Positions 8,670 through 16,969 of a stretch of DNA of 64,000 nt are shown in pieces. This DNA is from Acidimicrobiales bacterium (GTDB lineage Bacteria > Actinomycetota > Acidimicrobiia > Acidimicrobiales > RAAP-2), in the NCBI GenBank assembly GCA_017883135.1, contig JADGOE010000006.1, forward strand, positions 1-64,000, in the 5' to 3' direction. A program made the position numbers and the translations under genes. Position 1 is the stretch's first letter. The number at the start of each line of letters is the position of its first letter. The notes beneath the pieces were generated by a model that was not told where the DNA came from, made no database searches, and saw nothing but the letters and a program-made list of their open reading frames with translations.

Positions 8670-9536
8670 GTGCGCGCCACCAGCCTCACACTCGGGGACC
8701 GGACCTTCGACATCAGTGAACGCTCCCTGGTGATGGGCATCCTCAACCGCACGCCCGACTCGTTCTACGACAAGGGCGCGACCTTCGCCCTGGACGACCT
8801 GGTAGGCCGGGCGGAACTCCTCGTCGAGGACGGTGCCGACCTGCTCGACGTGGGGGGAGTCAAAGCGGGCCCGGGTCCCGAAGTGGGAGAGGCCGAAGAG
8901 CTCGATCGGGTGATCCCGGCCATCGTGGCGCTCCGGTCCCGGTTCGACACGCCCCTCTCGGTCGACACCTGGAGGGCGTCCGTGGCCAAGGAGGCCTACG
9001 CCGCCGGAGCGCTGGTGGGCAACGACATCAGCGGGTTCTCCGACCCCGACTACCTGCCGGTGGCCGCCGCGGCCGGGGCCACGGTGGTGGCCACTCACAT
9101 CCGCCTGGGGCCCCGTATTCCCGATCCCGAACCGGTCTACGACGACGTGGTCGACGAAGTCAGGGCCTATCTGCTCGAACGGGCGGGGTGGGCGCTGGGG
9201 GCCGGCCTGACGCCCGATCGGATCGCTCTCGATGCCGGGCTCGACCTGGGGAAGACGGCGGAGCAGTCGCTCACGTTGTTGCGCGCCTCGGACCAGCTGG
9301 CCGAGCTCGGCTATCCGTTGTTGCTCTCCGCGTCGAACAAGACGTTCCTCGGAGTCGTTCTGGGCCTCGAGATCGGCGATCGGCGGGAGGCTTCGCTGGC
9401 CGCCACTGCACTGGGGGGTGGGCTCGGGTGCCGCATCATGCGGGTGCACGAGGTCGGGGCGCAGCGCCAGGTGTGCCAGGTGCTGGCCTCGATCTGCCGG
9501 GCCCGCGAGTCTGTGTTCGGACCCGGAGGTTCGTGA
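8670..9536 (+). CDS. folP: Dihydropteroate synthase family protein, FolP2-like
   Basis: A TIM-barrel pterin-binding enzyme of 288 residues. Dihydropteroate synthase joins p-aminobenzoate to 6-hydroxymethyl-dihydropterin diphosphate in folate synthesis. Seen: MGILNRTPDSFYDKG, the DVGGVKAGPGPEV loop, the LSVDTWR strand and NDISGF. Two motifs depart from the canonical enzyme: SASNKTFLG replaces the usual S-R-K loop, and the final motif is RVHE rather than RVHD. Such changes recall the actinobacterial FolP2 paralogues, which do not substitute for FolP1, so folate activity is uncertain. GTG 8670 is seven bases after a TAGCGT box (leaderless). holA follows immediately. Confidence 0.8.
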   Translation: MRATSLTLGDRTFDISERSLVMGILNRTPDSFYDKGATFALDDLVGRAELLVEDGADLLDVGGVKAGPGPEVGEAEELDRVIPAIVALRSRFDTPLSVDTWRASVAKEAYAAGALVGNDISGFSDPDYLPVAAAAGATVVATHIRLGPRIPDPEPVYDDVVDEVRAYLLERAGWALGAGLTPDRIALDAGLDLGKTAEQSLTLLRASDQLAELGYPLLLSASNKTFLGVVLGLEIGDRREASLAATALGGGLGCRIMRVHEVGAQRQVCQVLASICRARESVFGPGGS

Positions 9537-9537
9537 T

Positions 9538-10578
9538 GTGGACCCTCCGATGAGCGCCGAGGCAGCTACTGCCGCCCGCACCGCCGGTGCACCGGCCGCC
9601 GCCCGGCCCGCCTACCTGGTCAAGGGAAGTGACCCTTCGCTGGTGGCCCAGGCTGCGCACGCGCTGACCGAGCAGCTTGTGGCCGGCGGCGACCCTTCGA
9701 TGATGATCGAGGAGTTCGGCGGCCCCGGCGTCGACCAGTTCGATATCGGGGTGGTGATCGATGCCTGCACCACCCCCCCGTTCCTGGTCGATCGACGGGT
9801 GGTGGTGGTGCGCGAAGCCGGTCAGCTGTCGGTGGTCGATGCCAAGCGTCTGGTGGCCTACCTCGACGACCCCCTGGAGAGCACGGCACTGGTGTTGGTC
9901 GGCGGGGGGGGCACGGTGCCCCAGGCTCTGACCAAGGCGGTCGGCGCGGTGGGCGACGTGGTGGACACTTCGGTGGGAACCGGCAAGGCACGCTCGCAGT
10001 GGTTGGCCGAACACCTGAAGGGTGGTCCGGTCAGGCTCGAAGGACCTGCGGTGGCCCGCCTCTCCGAGCACCTCGGTGAGGACATGGGACGCCTGGTCGG
10101 CCTGCTCGACACCCTGGCCTCGGCCTATGGGCGGGGCTCCACCATCTCGCTCGACGATCTCGAGCCGTTCTTGGGTGAGGCGGGGGCTCTGGCACCGTGG
10201 GACCTGACCGATGCAGTCGATGCGGGGGACACCGCCAAGGCCCTGACTGTGCTCCACCGGATGGTCACGGCCGGCGAATCGCACCCGTTGGTGGTGCTGT
10301 CCATGCTCCATCGTCACTACCGGCGGATGCTCCAGCTGGACGGTGCCGGGGTGACCTCGCCGGAACAGGCCGCCGAGATCCTCGGCCTGCGCAGCACCTT
10401 TCCGGCAAAGAAGGCCCTCACCCAGGCGCGGCGGATTGGGAGCGCCCGCCTGGCCCGAGCCATCCAGCTACTGGCCGAAGCGGACCTCGATGTGCGGGGC
10501 TCGACGGCGCTGTCGGGGGAGCTGGTGCTCGAGGTGCTGGTGGCCCGGCTCAGCCGACTGGTCCGCCAGGGGAGGTAG
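9538..10578 (+). CDS. holA: DNA polymerase III delta subunit
   Basis: Clamp-loader delta subunit, which opens the beta sliding clamp during DNA replication. The 346 residues have the family layout: an AAA+-like N-terminal fold beginning RPAYLVKGSDPSLVAQ (no Walker A ATPase, as expected for delta), the VVVVREAGQLS strand, a lid region with LGEDMGRLVGLLDTLA, and a C-terminal helical collar ending ELVLEVLVARLSRLVRQG. The start is GTG 9538, eight bases after GGAGG at 9525-9529; ATG 9550 is an alternative. It starts one base after the folP stop, so the two are an operon. Confidence 0.9.
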   Translation: MDPPMSAEAATAARTAGAPAAARPAYLVKGSDPSLVAQAAHALTEQLVAGGDPSMMIEEFGGPGVDQFDIGVVIDACTTPPFLVDRRVVVVREAGQLSVVDAKRLVAYLDDPLESTALVLVGGGGTVPQALTKAVGAVGDVVDTSVGTGKARSQWLAEHLKGGPVRLEGPAVARLSEHLGEDMGRLVGLLDTLASAYGRGSTISLDDLEPFLGEAGALAPWDLTDAVDAGDTAKALTVLHRMVTAGESHPLVVLSMLHRHYRRMLQLDGAGVTSPEQAAEILGLRSTFPAKKALTQARRIGSARLARAIQLLAEADLDVRGSTALSGELVLEVLVARLSRLVRQGR

Positions 10579-10623
10579 GTGGGGGCACCTACGGGCCAGT
10601 CGGCTGGGCGAGCCGGGGGGGTG

Positions 10624-11316
10624 CTACGAGTTGACCGAGTCCCGTGCCTGCACGCCGGCGTCGGCCACGTTCTCGGTCCAGTGCGTCCCGTCCCAGTAAC
10701 GGAACTGGTGCCGGCCGGTGGGATCGGCCTTCCATCCGGCCGGGACCGTCGCGGCGAGCGCCGGGCCCTCGGCTGCCGGCAAGCTGGTTCGTTGCTTCGG
10801 CCGGTAGGCAGTGGCCAAGCCCACCTGGGAGTGGCCGGCGCGAGTGGCGCTCCCACCCGTGCTGAAGAAGTTGCGGCTCCCCCCGTCGGTGCCACCTCCG
10901 CCACCGACCGACACGGTCTCCATGGCCATGACCGCTTCGGGTACCGGCCGCGAGCCGGTCAGGCCGCCGAAGCTGCCCAACCCGACCGGTGGTGCGATCG
11001 TCCCGACGGGCCTGCCGTCGTCCAGCTGCTTGCGCGCTGACTCCTCGCCGAATCGCTCGAAGGGAAGGCTCGCGGCACGGCCGGCCGAGGCGATCTTCAC
11101 CACTTTGGACCGGGCGCCGAAGAGGTACATGCCCAGACCGACCAGTGGCAGCAGGAGGACCAGCACGAGATAGGCGATCTTGGACTCCTCGGCGCTTCTC
11201 CAGGCCCACCCGGGCTGGCGGATCAGATCGACGGCGCCCACGACCATCGAGATTCCGATGATGAACGCCACCAATCCGATGGAAAAGATGCTCGGACTTG
11301 CGATCTGTCCAGTCAT
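10624..11316 (-). CDS. DUF2510 membrane protein with PLDc_N-like N-terminus
   Basis: A 230-residue membrane protein. Two hydrophobic helices lie near residues 10-30 and 47-68. The second (IAYLVLVLLLPLVGLGMYLF) has the look of a PLDc_N domain. A Gly/Ser/Pro-rich linker of about 100 residues follows. The C-terminus (PAGWKADPTGRHQFRYWDG and THWTENVAD) is a DUF2510 module, a tryptophan-rich repeat common in actinobacterial membrane and secreted proteins and of unknown function. An AGGAGG ribosome-binding site precedes ATG 11316. It is convergent with holA. Confidence 0.8.
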   Translation of the reverse strand: MTGQIASPSIFSIGLVAFIIGISMVVGAVDLIRQPGWAWRSAEESKIAYLVLVLLLPLVGLGMYLFGARSKVVKIASAGRAASLPFERFGEESARKQLDDGRPVGTIAPPVGLGSFGGLTGSRPVPEAVMAMETVSVGGGGGTDGGSRNFFSTGGSATRAGHSQVGLATAYRPKQRTSLPAAEGPALAATVPAGWKADPTGRHQFRYWDGTHWTENVADAGVQARDSVNS

Positions 11317-11341
11317 TTAGCCACAGCCTCCTGTTTGTGCC

Positions 11342-11363
11342 GATGTCACTGATGTCACTGATG
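11342..11363. repeat. Short tandem repeat upstream of the DUF2510 gene
   Basis: The nonamer GATGTCACT occurs twice in tandem and starts a third time (GATG), 26 bases outside the DUF2510 start codon. It may be a regulator site or chance slippage; nothing else supports either reading. Confidence 0.4.
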
Positions 11364-11550
11364 CGGTCCGACACCGGAACCGGGGCGACCCGATGGGGGC
11401 GTCCGGTGGTGCCGGCCCTGTACGTCTGCGTCAAGAGTCGACGCCCTGAAATTCAATGACGGTGCGCAGTATGGGAATCATCGGCGCTGCTGTGGCACTT
11501 CATCATCACGCTAAGTGTTATTCATATTACTGAGAGTAGTCAAGAGAAAG

Positions 11551-14500
11551 TTACCGGAAATCTCTCGAGGAAGGGACCGGGCCCAGTTCGAGGGGCTCGA
11601 ATCGCTCGGCCACCAAGGTCATCGACCCTTCCGAGCGCTCGATCCGGCCTCGCACCAGAAGTGCCGGGCACGACCGGGCCACCGCCCTCCAGCGGACCCA
11701 GGCCCCACGGGAGCAGACGATGTTGACCATGCCGGTCTCGTCCTCGAGGTTCAAGAAGACGGCGCCATGGGCGCTCTCGGGTTGTTGACGGTGGGTGACC
11801 ACGCCCCCGACGGTGATCCGGTCCCCGGTCGACCTCGACGCCAATCCACCGGCGGGGAGCACTCCTCGCCGGTGCAGGTCGTTCCGGGCCAACTCCATGG
11901 CCGTGGTGTCCGGTGCCATTCCGAGCGACCACAGGTCGTCGGATACCTCCTCCCACCGGGTGGGGACCGGGAGGGGTGGCGGGTCCGATCCGGTGACCAC
12001 GCCCGGCAGCCGATCCGGAGTGGCCTGTGAGGCTGCCCCCGCCCCCCACACCAGCGACCGCCGGCTGGGGCCCCGGATCGGTCGGTCGGTCTCCGGCAGA
12101 CCGTCACGTCGGGCCGCATGCCCGGGGGTGTCAACGGGGACCAGGCCGTCCAGCGCCCCGGCGGTGGCCAGCGCCTCCAGCTGGGTCCGGGTGACGCCGG
12201 CCCGGCGCACCAGATCCTCCATGTCCGACCACGGGCGTCCTTCCGCAATTCGTGCCGCGGTCTCACCTCCGATGCCACGCACCGAGGTCAGTCCCAGCCG
12301 GACAGCGGCCCGTCCGGTTCTGTCGTCGGTACCATCGCCCTCCCCGGGCTCTCCCTCGACCGGCTCGAGGCCGGCGGTGGCCTGGCCGGCGTTCACATCG
12401 GGGCGCCGGATGGTCACCCCGTGCCGCTTGGCGTCGGCCACCAGGCTCTGGGGAGACCAGAACCCCATGGGCTGGGCCCTCAACAGCCCGGCGGTGAACG
12501 CGGCGGGATAGTGCACCTTGCACCAGGCGGTGGAGTACACCAGGTGGGCGAAGGCCACCGAGTGGCTCTCGGGGAAGCCGAAGTTGGCGAAGGCGGCCAG
12601 TGCCGCATACACCTGCTCGGACACGCTGGTCGGGACCTGTCGGCCGGCCATCCCTGCGAACAGTCGATCGCGGAGCCGGGCCATCCGCTCGCCCGACCGC
12701 TTGGCACTCATCGCCTGGCGCAGTTCGTCCGCCTCGGTCGGGGTGAACCCGGCGACATCGATGGCGATCTGCATTAGCTGCTCCTGGAAGAGGGGCACCC
12801 CGAGGGTCCGCTCCAGGGCAGGTTGCAGCAGCGGGTGCAGGTAGGTGACCGGCTCGGTCCCGTTGCGCCGCCGGATGTAGGGATGGACGGCGTTCCCCTG
12901 GATCGGGCCGGGCCGGATGAGGGCGACCTCGATGGCCAGGTCGTAGAAGCACCGGGGCTGGACGCGGGGGAGGGTGTTCATCTGGGCCCGCGACTCCACC
13001 TGGAACACCCCCACGGTGTCGGCGCGGCACAGCAGGTCGTACACCTCGGGCTCCTGGTCGAGCCGGGCCAGGTCGATCTCGACGTGGTGGAACCCGCGCA
13101 CCAGGTCGACCATGTGGTGCAGCGCGGTCAGCATGCCCAGGCCGAGGAGGTCGAATTTGACCAGCCCGGCCGCGGCACAGTCGTCCTTGTCCCACTGGAG
13201 AACACTGCGACCGGGCATTCGGCCCCACTCCACCGGGCACACCTCTACCACCGGCCGGTCGCAGATGACCATGCCTCCGGAGTGGATGCCGAGGTGGCGG
13301 GGGAAGTCGAGCAACTCGCCGGCCAGGTTCTGCACCAACGGGGGGAGGTCGCTCCTCTCGCACAACGGCTCACCCCGCTCGACCGACTTCGACCAGGTGT
13401 CGACCTCCTCGGCGGTGTGCCCGAGCGCCTTGCCCAAGTCGCGCAGCGCCGAACGGGACCGGTAGGTGATGACGTTGGCCACTTGGGCGGCGTGCAGCCG
13501 GCCGTAGCGCTCGTAGACGTACTGGATGACCTCTTCCCGTCGTCCCGACTCGATATCGATATCGATATCCGGTGGCCCGTCGCGGGCCGGGGAGAGGAAT
13601 CGCTCGAACAGCAGTCCCAGGGAGACCGCGTCGACGTTGGTGATCCCCAGGGCGTAACAGACCGCGGAGGTGGCCGCCGAGCCCCGGCCCTGGCAGAAGA
13701 TGTCCTGGCGCCGGCAGAACACGACGATGTCCCAGACGGTGAGGAAGTAGCCGGCGAACCCGAGCTCGCCGATGACGGTGAGCTCATGGTCGAGCTGGGC
13801 CCATGCCCCCCGTACCCGCTCGGTCTCTCGAGCACCGTACCGCTCGGTCCCCCCCCGGCGGACCAGCTCGGTCAGCCAGGTCTGTTCGGTGTGCCCGTCC
13901 GGTACCGGAAAGTCGGGGAGGCGCGGTGCCACCAGGCGCAGGTCGAACGCGCAGTGGGCGGCGAGGTCGGCCGCCCGTTCGACCACACCGGGCCACCGGG
14001 CGAAACGACGCCGTTGTTCGGCCTCCCCGCGCAGGCAGGCGGTGGCCGACGAGGGGAGCCACCCTTCGAGGTCCTCGAGGGTCCGTCGGGCCCGGACCGC
14101 GGCCAGCGCTGTGGCCAGGGGGAAGCGGGCCGGGGTGCCGTAGTGCACGTTGTTGGTGGCCACCGGGGCCACCCCCCGCTCGGTGGCCAGCAGGGCCAGG
14201 GCATCGTTACGGGTGGCGTCGATCGGATTGCCGTGGTCCCACAGTTCGACTGCCAGGTGGTCGCGGCCGAAGCACCCGATCAGATGGTCGAGTGCCCGGG
14301 CCGCGGCAGTCGGGCCGCCGGTGGTGAGGGCGGTGGCCAGCGCCCCCTTGCGACACCCGGTGAGGATCTGCCAGTGGCCGCCATGACGATCGGCCAGGTT
14401 GTCGAGGGTGATGATCGGGTTCCCCTTCTCGCCGCCTGCCAGGTGGGCCTCGGCGATGGCCCGGCTGAGGCGGGCGTACCCCTCGGGGTCCCGGGCCAGC

Positions 14501-14772
14501 ACGACCAGGTGGGTGCCGGCCGGATCCGGCATGCCGGTACGGGCAGGGGAGACGCCCACCCCGGAGATGGTGAGCTCGGTGCCGAACACGGTGGGCAGGC
14601 CGAAGGCCCGGGCCGCCTCGGCGAAGCGGACCGCCCCGTAGAGGCCGTTGTGGTCGGTCAGGGCGAGGGCGGAGAGGCCGAGCCGGACTGCAACGGCGGC
14701 CAACTCCTCGGGATGGCTGGCACCGTCGAGGAAGGAGAAGTTGGAGTGGGCATGGAGCTCGGCGTAGGCCAT
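11551..14772 (-). CDS. dnaE2: Error-prone DNA polymerase III alpha subunit DnaE2 (ImuC)
   Basis: C-family polymerase of 1073 residues, the usual size for DnaE2/ImuC and shorter than replicative DnaE. It carries out damage-induced mutagenic synthesis with ImuA' and ImuB. The N-terminal PHP domain starts AELHAHSNFSFLDGASHP and continues with ALALTDHNGLYGAVRF. The palm metal-binding motif is PPDIDIDIES near residue 400, with a further Asp in VLQWDKDD. Fingers and helix-hairpin-helix segments follow (LTSVRGIGGETAARIAEG), then an OB-fold that includes ITVGGVVTHRQQ. It is the last gene of a three-gene minus-strand operon: imuB ends 16 bp upstream and imuA' heads the unit under a LexA box. Confidence 0.93.
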   Translation of the reverse strand: MAYAELHAHSNFSFLDGASHPEELAAVAVRLGLSALALTDHNGLYGAVRFAEAARAFGLPTVFGTELTISGVGVSPARTGMPDPAGTHLVVLARDPEGYARLSRAIAEAHLAGGEKGNPIITLDNLADRHGGHWQILTGCRKGALATALTTGGPTAAARALDHLIGCFGRDHLAVELWDHGNPIDATRNDALALLATERGVAPVATNNVHYGTPARFPLATALAAVRARRTLEDLEGWLPSSATACLRGEAEQRRRFARWPGVVERAADLAAHCAFDLRLVAPRLPDFPVPDGHTEQTWLTELVRRGGTERYGARETERVRGAWAQLDHELTVIGELGFAGYFLTVWDIVVFCRRQDIFCQGRGSAATSAVCYALGITNVDAVSLGLLFERFLSPARDGPPDIDIDIESGRREEVIQYVYERYGRLHAAQVANVITYRSRSALRDLGKALGHTAEEVDTWSKSVERGEPLCERSDLPPLVQNLAGELLDFPRHLGIHSGGMVICDRPVVEVCPVEWGRMPGRSVLQWDKDDCAAAGLVKFDLLGLGMLTALHHMVDLVRGFHHVEIDLARLDQEPEVYDLLCRADTVGVFQVESRAQMNTLPRVQPRCFYDLAIEVALIRPGPIQGNAVHPYIRRRNGTEPVTYLHPLLQPALERTLGVPLFQEQLMQIAIDVAGFTPTEADELRQAMSAKRSGERMARLRDRLFAGMAGRQVPTSVSEQVYAALAAFANFGFPESHSVAFAHLVYSTAWCKVHYPAAFTAGLLRAQPMGFWSPQSLVADAKRHGVTIRRPDVNAGQATAGLEPVEGEPGEGDGTDDRTGRAAVRLGLTSVRGIGGETAARIAEGRPWSDMEDLVRRAGVTRTQLEALATAGALDGLVPVDTPGHAARRDGLPETDRPIRGPSRRSLVWGAGAASQATPDRLPGVVTGSDPPPLPVPTRWEEVSDDLWSLGMAPDTTAMELARNDLHRRGVLPAGGLASRSTGDRITVGGVVTHRQQPESAHGAVFLNLEDETGMVNIVCSRGAWVRWRAVARSCPALLVRGRIERSEGSMTLVAERFEPLELGPVPSSRDFR

Positions 14773-14788
14773 GGCGTGGGCGTCCGAC

Positions 14789-15892
14789 CTATCCGTAGGT
14801 CGCTTCGACCCACCACCAGCCCCGCTCGACCAGCAACAGGTAGGCCTCGGCGCCGGCCACCGCCTGCATGCGCGCGCTCCTCCGGCGGGATCGCGACCAC
14901 CACCGTTCGTCCGACGGCCACGGGCCGGCCCAGGCAGTCACCTCTGCCCAGGGGCTCTTCTCCACCGAGAGGCGGCCGGGGGCGGTGGTGAGCAGGCCTC
15001 GGCCGGAGACCCTCACCGGCTCCCCACGCGCGTCGGTCAGTTCGGCACGGAGCGGGGCGGGGTGCACGACCACCGGTGCCGGTGGGGGGATCTGGCCGGG
15101 CCACGGGGCACCGAGGGTGATGTCCACATGGCGCTCCTGGGCGTTCCAAGTGACGAAACGCGCCCGCTGGGCCGGCCCCCGACCTCCTTGGAGGCGGGCG
15201 GTGACCACGCCGTCGGGGCCGAGCAGGTCCTGCACGGCCGCCAGCGATCGAGCGGCTCGGACATCGGCGTCGCTCACCCCACCCCAGAACCCGGGCTCGT
15301 CGACCACTGTGGCTCGGCGCGGGGAGCCGCCGGGCCGGCCGCTCCTGCGCTGCTCGTCGACACGTCGACCGGCAAGCGGTTGGCGCAGTTCGGCCAGTTC
15401 GCCGCTCCGTCCTCCGGCCACCATGTGGCACGTGACGCCGTCGGCTCCGAATCGGCCGAGCACATGGGACTCGGGAAGGGCGGCGAACTCGCCGAGGGTG
15501 CGGATGCCCAGCCGGGTCAACAGCTCGGCCAGCTCGGGGTTCCCGAGGATGCCCACCGGAAGCGGGGCCAGGAAGTCGGGGGTCCCTCCGGATGGGATGA
15601 CCAGGCCACGGTGGGCGGCAAGGAGGCCGGCGAACAGCCCGTCGGCCATGCCGACCTCGACCGGGGTGATGTCGGAGGCTGCATCGAGGATCAATCGGAC
15701 CAGCGTGCCCTCGCCGCCGAAGTAGCGAGCCGGCCCACGGGCGGGAAGCGAGCAGATACCGGGCCGCACGGTGGCCACCCACGGGCAGTACGCCTCGACG
15801 GCATCGACCACCTTGGCGAAGGACCGGAGGGTCGCTCCGTCCTCGTCCTCGTCGAGGAGATCCGGGCAGTGCACAACGAGAAGACGGTCCAT
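14789..15892 (-). CDS. imuB: ImuB-like Y-family polymerase accessory protein
   Basis: A 367-residue protein resembling the inactive Y-family polymerase ImuB, which links the sliding clamp to DnaE2. The N-terminus (MDRLLVVHCPDLLDEDEDGA) and the segment ARYFGGEGTLVRLI match the polymerase-like fold; RLGIRTLGEFAALPESHVLGRFG is the helix-hairpin-helix region. The catalytic acidic pair of active Y polymerases is not evident, as expected for ImuB. It is shorter than the roughly 500-residue mycobacterial protein; the C-terminus is a basic region ending RGWWWVEATYG. It lies between imuA' (1 bp gap) and dnaE2 (16 bp gap), which supports the assignment. Confidence 0.85.
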   Translation of the reverse strand: MDRLLVVHCPDLLDEDEDGATLRSFAKVVDAVEAYCPWVATVRPGICSLPARGPARYFGGEGTLVRLILDAASDITPVEVGMADGLFAGLLAAHRGLVIPSGGTPDFLAPLPVGILGNPELAELLTRLGIRTLGEFAALPESHVLGRFGADGVTCHMVAGGRSGELAELRQPLAGRRVDEQRRSGRPGGSPRRATVVDEPGFWGGVSDADVRAARSLAAVQDLLGPDGVVTARLQGGRGPAQRARFVTWNAQERHVDITLGAPWPGQIPPPAPVVVHPAPLRAELTDARGEPVRVSGRGLLTTAPGRLSVEKSPWAEVTAWAGPWPSDERWWSRSRRRSARMQAVAGAEAYLLLVERGWWWVEATYG

Positions 15893-15893
15893 G

Positions 15894-16679
15894 TCAGCGC
15901 ATGGCCGTGTTGCCGGTGACGTCCGCCGTGTTGCCGGTGACGTCCGCCACTGCCCCGGTCGTCGAGGGCATCCACAGGCGATGGTGTCTGGGACGGACTG
16001 CCGACCGGCGGCCCGTTGCCATCACCGTCATCCGGCGCCCGGACAGGTACCCCTCGCCGGCGCCGACCCCGTCCCAGTGGATGCCGCTGACGCTCAGACG
16101 CAGATCGGGAGGTTCGGGCCACCCGGCTCGTCCCGGCACGACCACCAATACCGACCGGCGCTCCCTGGCTCTGGCCACCAACCTGCGGGCCATGGCAGGG
16201 CGGGGAGGGAAGGGTGGGCAGAGCATCACGAGATCGACGCCCCCGATCAACGTGGCGGTGACTTCGGCCCATGCTGCCCCCGGCCGGGGGACCACCGCCG
16301 ATCGGGCGAGGTCGAGCCCGAGGTCGTGGGCGGCGACGGCGCCAAGGCCAGGAAGGCCGACCAACGCGCACCACGATCCGGTCCCCGAAGCTGCGGCCAG
16401 TAGGGCCAGGGCCATGCTGATTCCGCCGCCGGTCCCATCCGGGCCGGTGCCGGCCAGGCCGGTGACGACGAGCGTGCTCCCGCGGCGCAGGCCACCGTCG
16501 GGAAACAGGTCGGCGAGGGCCGGAAGCAGCGGGAGGAGGCGGGTCTGGCTCGACGAAACGGGCCGCGTGCGCTCGGCCAGCAGCGCCAGGGATTTCGCGG
16601 TCGGCTCGGGGTCCGAGCCCCCGGCCAGTCCCTTGGCCGAAGAGGCGTCACCCTGTTGATCGGCCAGTGATACGAACAT
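15894..16679 (-). CDS. imuA': ImuA'-like RecA-fold protein of the SOS mutasome
   Basis: First gene of the imuA'-imuB-dnaE2 operon. The 261-residue product has a degenerate RecA/SulA-like fold: DLFPDGGLRRGSTLVVTGLA occupies the place of a Walker A strand but lacks the G-K-T/S lysine. ALALLAAASGTGSWCALVGL and DLVMLCPPFPPRPAMARRLV follow. In mycobacteria ImuA' interacts with ImuB and is needed for induced mutagenesis. I chose ATG 16679 because a TAGTGT box (16692-16687) lies exactly seven bases upstream, so the mRNA would be leaderless; ATG 16700 is an alternative. A perfect LexA box covers the transcription start and first codons. The C-terminus contains two copies of a seven-residue unit. Confidence 0.83.
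   Translation of the reverse strand: MFVSLADQQGDASSAKGLAGGSDPEPTAKSLALLAERTRPVSSSQTRLLPLLPALADLFPDGGLRRGSTLVVTGLAGTGPDGTGGGISMALALLAAASGTGSWCALVGLPGLGAVAAHDLGLDLARSAVVPRPGAAWAEVTATLIGGVDLVMLCPPFPPRPAMARRLVARARERRSVLVVVPGRAGWPEPPDLRLSVSGIHWDGVGAGEGYLSGRRMTVMATGRRSAVRPRHHRLWMPSTTGAVADVTGNTADVTGNTAMR
15904..15945. repeat. Two tandem copies of a 21-bp unit inside imuA'
   Basis: Two identical 21-bp units lie side by side, at 15904-15924 and 15925-15945. In the imuA' frame they encode T-A-D-V-T-G-N twice near the C-terminus, so the duplication keeps the frame. It is consistent with replication slippage. Confidence 0.9.
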
Positions 16680-16686
16680 ATGTTCG
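16673..16686. promoter_or_regulatory. LexA (SOS) box over the imuA' start
   Basis: The 14-mer CGAACATATGTTCG is a perfect palindrome and a perfect match to the Gram-positive/actinobacterial LexA consensus CGAACRNRYGTTYG. It begins immediately downstream of the TAGTGT -10 box and includes the proposed imuA' start codon (ATG, 16679-16677). LexA would block the leaderless promoter at +1 until DNA damage removes it, inducing imuA'-imuB-dnaE2. It may also affect the divergent transcript beginning near 16781. Confidence 0.92.
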
Positions 16687-16768
16687 ACACTATCGTCCAT
16701 GGAGCGAGCCTGCCCAGTCGTCCTCGAGGCACCCCCGGAGGTCCACCCAGTGCGCACGAACTGCTCGC

Positions 16769-16774
16769 TAACAT
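16769..16774 (+). promoter_or_regulatory. Candidate -10 box (TAACAT) of a divergent short transcript
   Basis: TAACAT fits the TANNNT form used by other promoters in this window and lies 15 bases before a very strong Shine-Dalgarno sequence, placing the transcription start near 16781-16783. No -35 consensus is obvious. Confidence 0.4.
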
Positions 16775-16804
16775 GTGGGCTACCAGAGGAAGGAGGTGGT
16801 CCAA

Positions 16805-16849
16805 CTGAGCAGTCAACGTTTCGGGACCCTGGAGGTGGCTGGCCGCTGA
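16805..16849 (+). other. Micro-ORF behind a near-perfect Shine-Dalgarno, followed in frame by a second short frame
   Basis: AGGAGG (16791-16796) is eight bases before a CTG that opens a 14-codon frame reading (M)SSQRFGTLEVAGR and ending at TGA 16847-16849. A GTG at 16796 is also in frame but overlaps the Shine-Dalgarno. The frame continues after the TGA as GGSLYHLANPSQTPTG to a second TGA. The composition looks protein-like, but no family is recognised. It could be a regulatory leader peptide, a small protein, or a gene split by the TGA. Confidence 0.3.
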
Positions 16850-16969
16850 GGCGGCTCGCTGTACCACCTGGCGAATCCCAGCCAGACACCCACTGGGTGA
16901 CCTAGCCGGACCCAGGTCCCATCCGGCGCCGCACGGGAACCCCAGTGCACACAGTCAGCAAACTCGTAC

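Noticed and set aside
12823-14991. A 722-codon plus-strand frame opposite dnaE2, and similar long frames opposite leuS, lepA and the hydratase region
   Set aside because: All are shadows of minus- or plus-strand genes with strong motifs. GC-rich codon bias suppresses stops in one antisense frame.
15904-15945. The 21-bp tandem repeat as a CRISPR array
   Set aside because: There are only two units with no spacers, inside a coding frame, and no cas genes.
16699-16905. A 68-codon plus-strand frame across the imuA'/NTF2 gap
   Set aside because: It ignores the strong Shine-Dalgarno at 16790-16802, has no ribosome-binding site of its own and shows no protein-like pattern.
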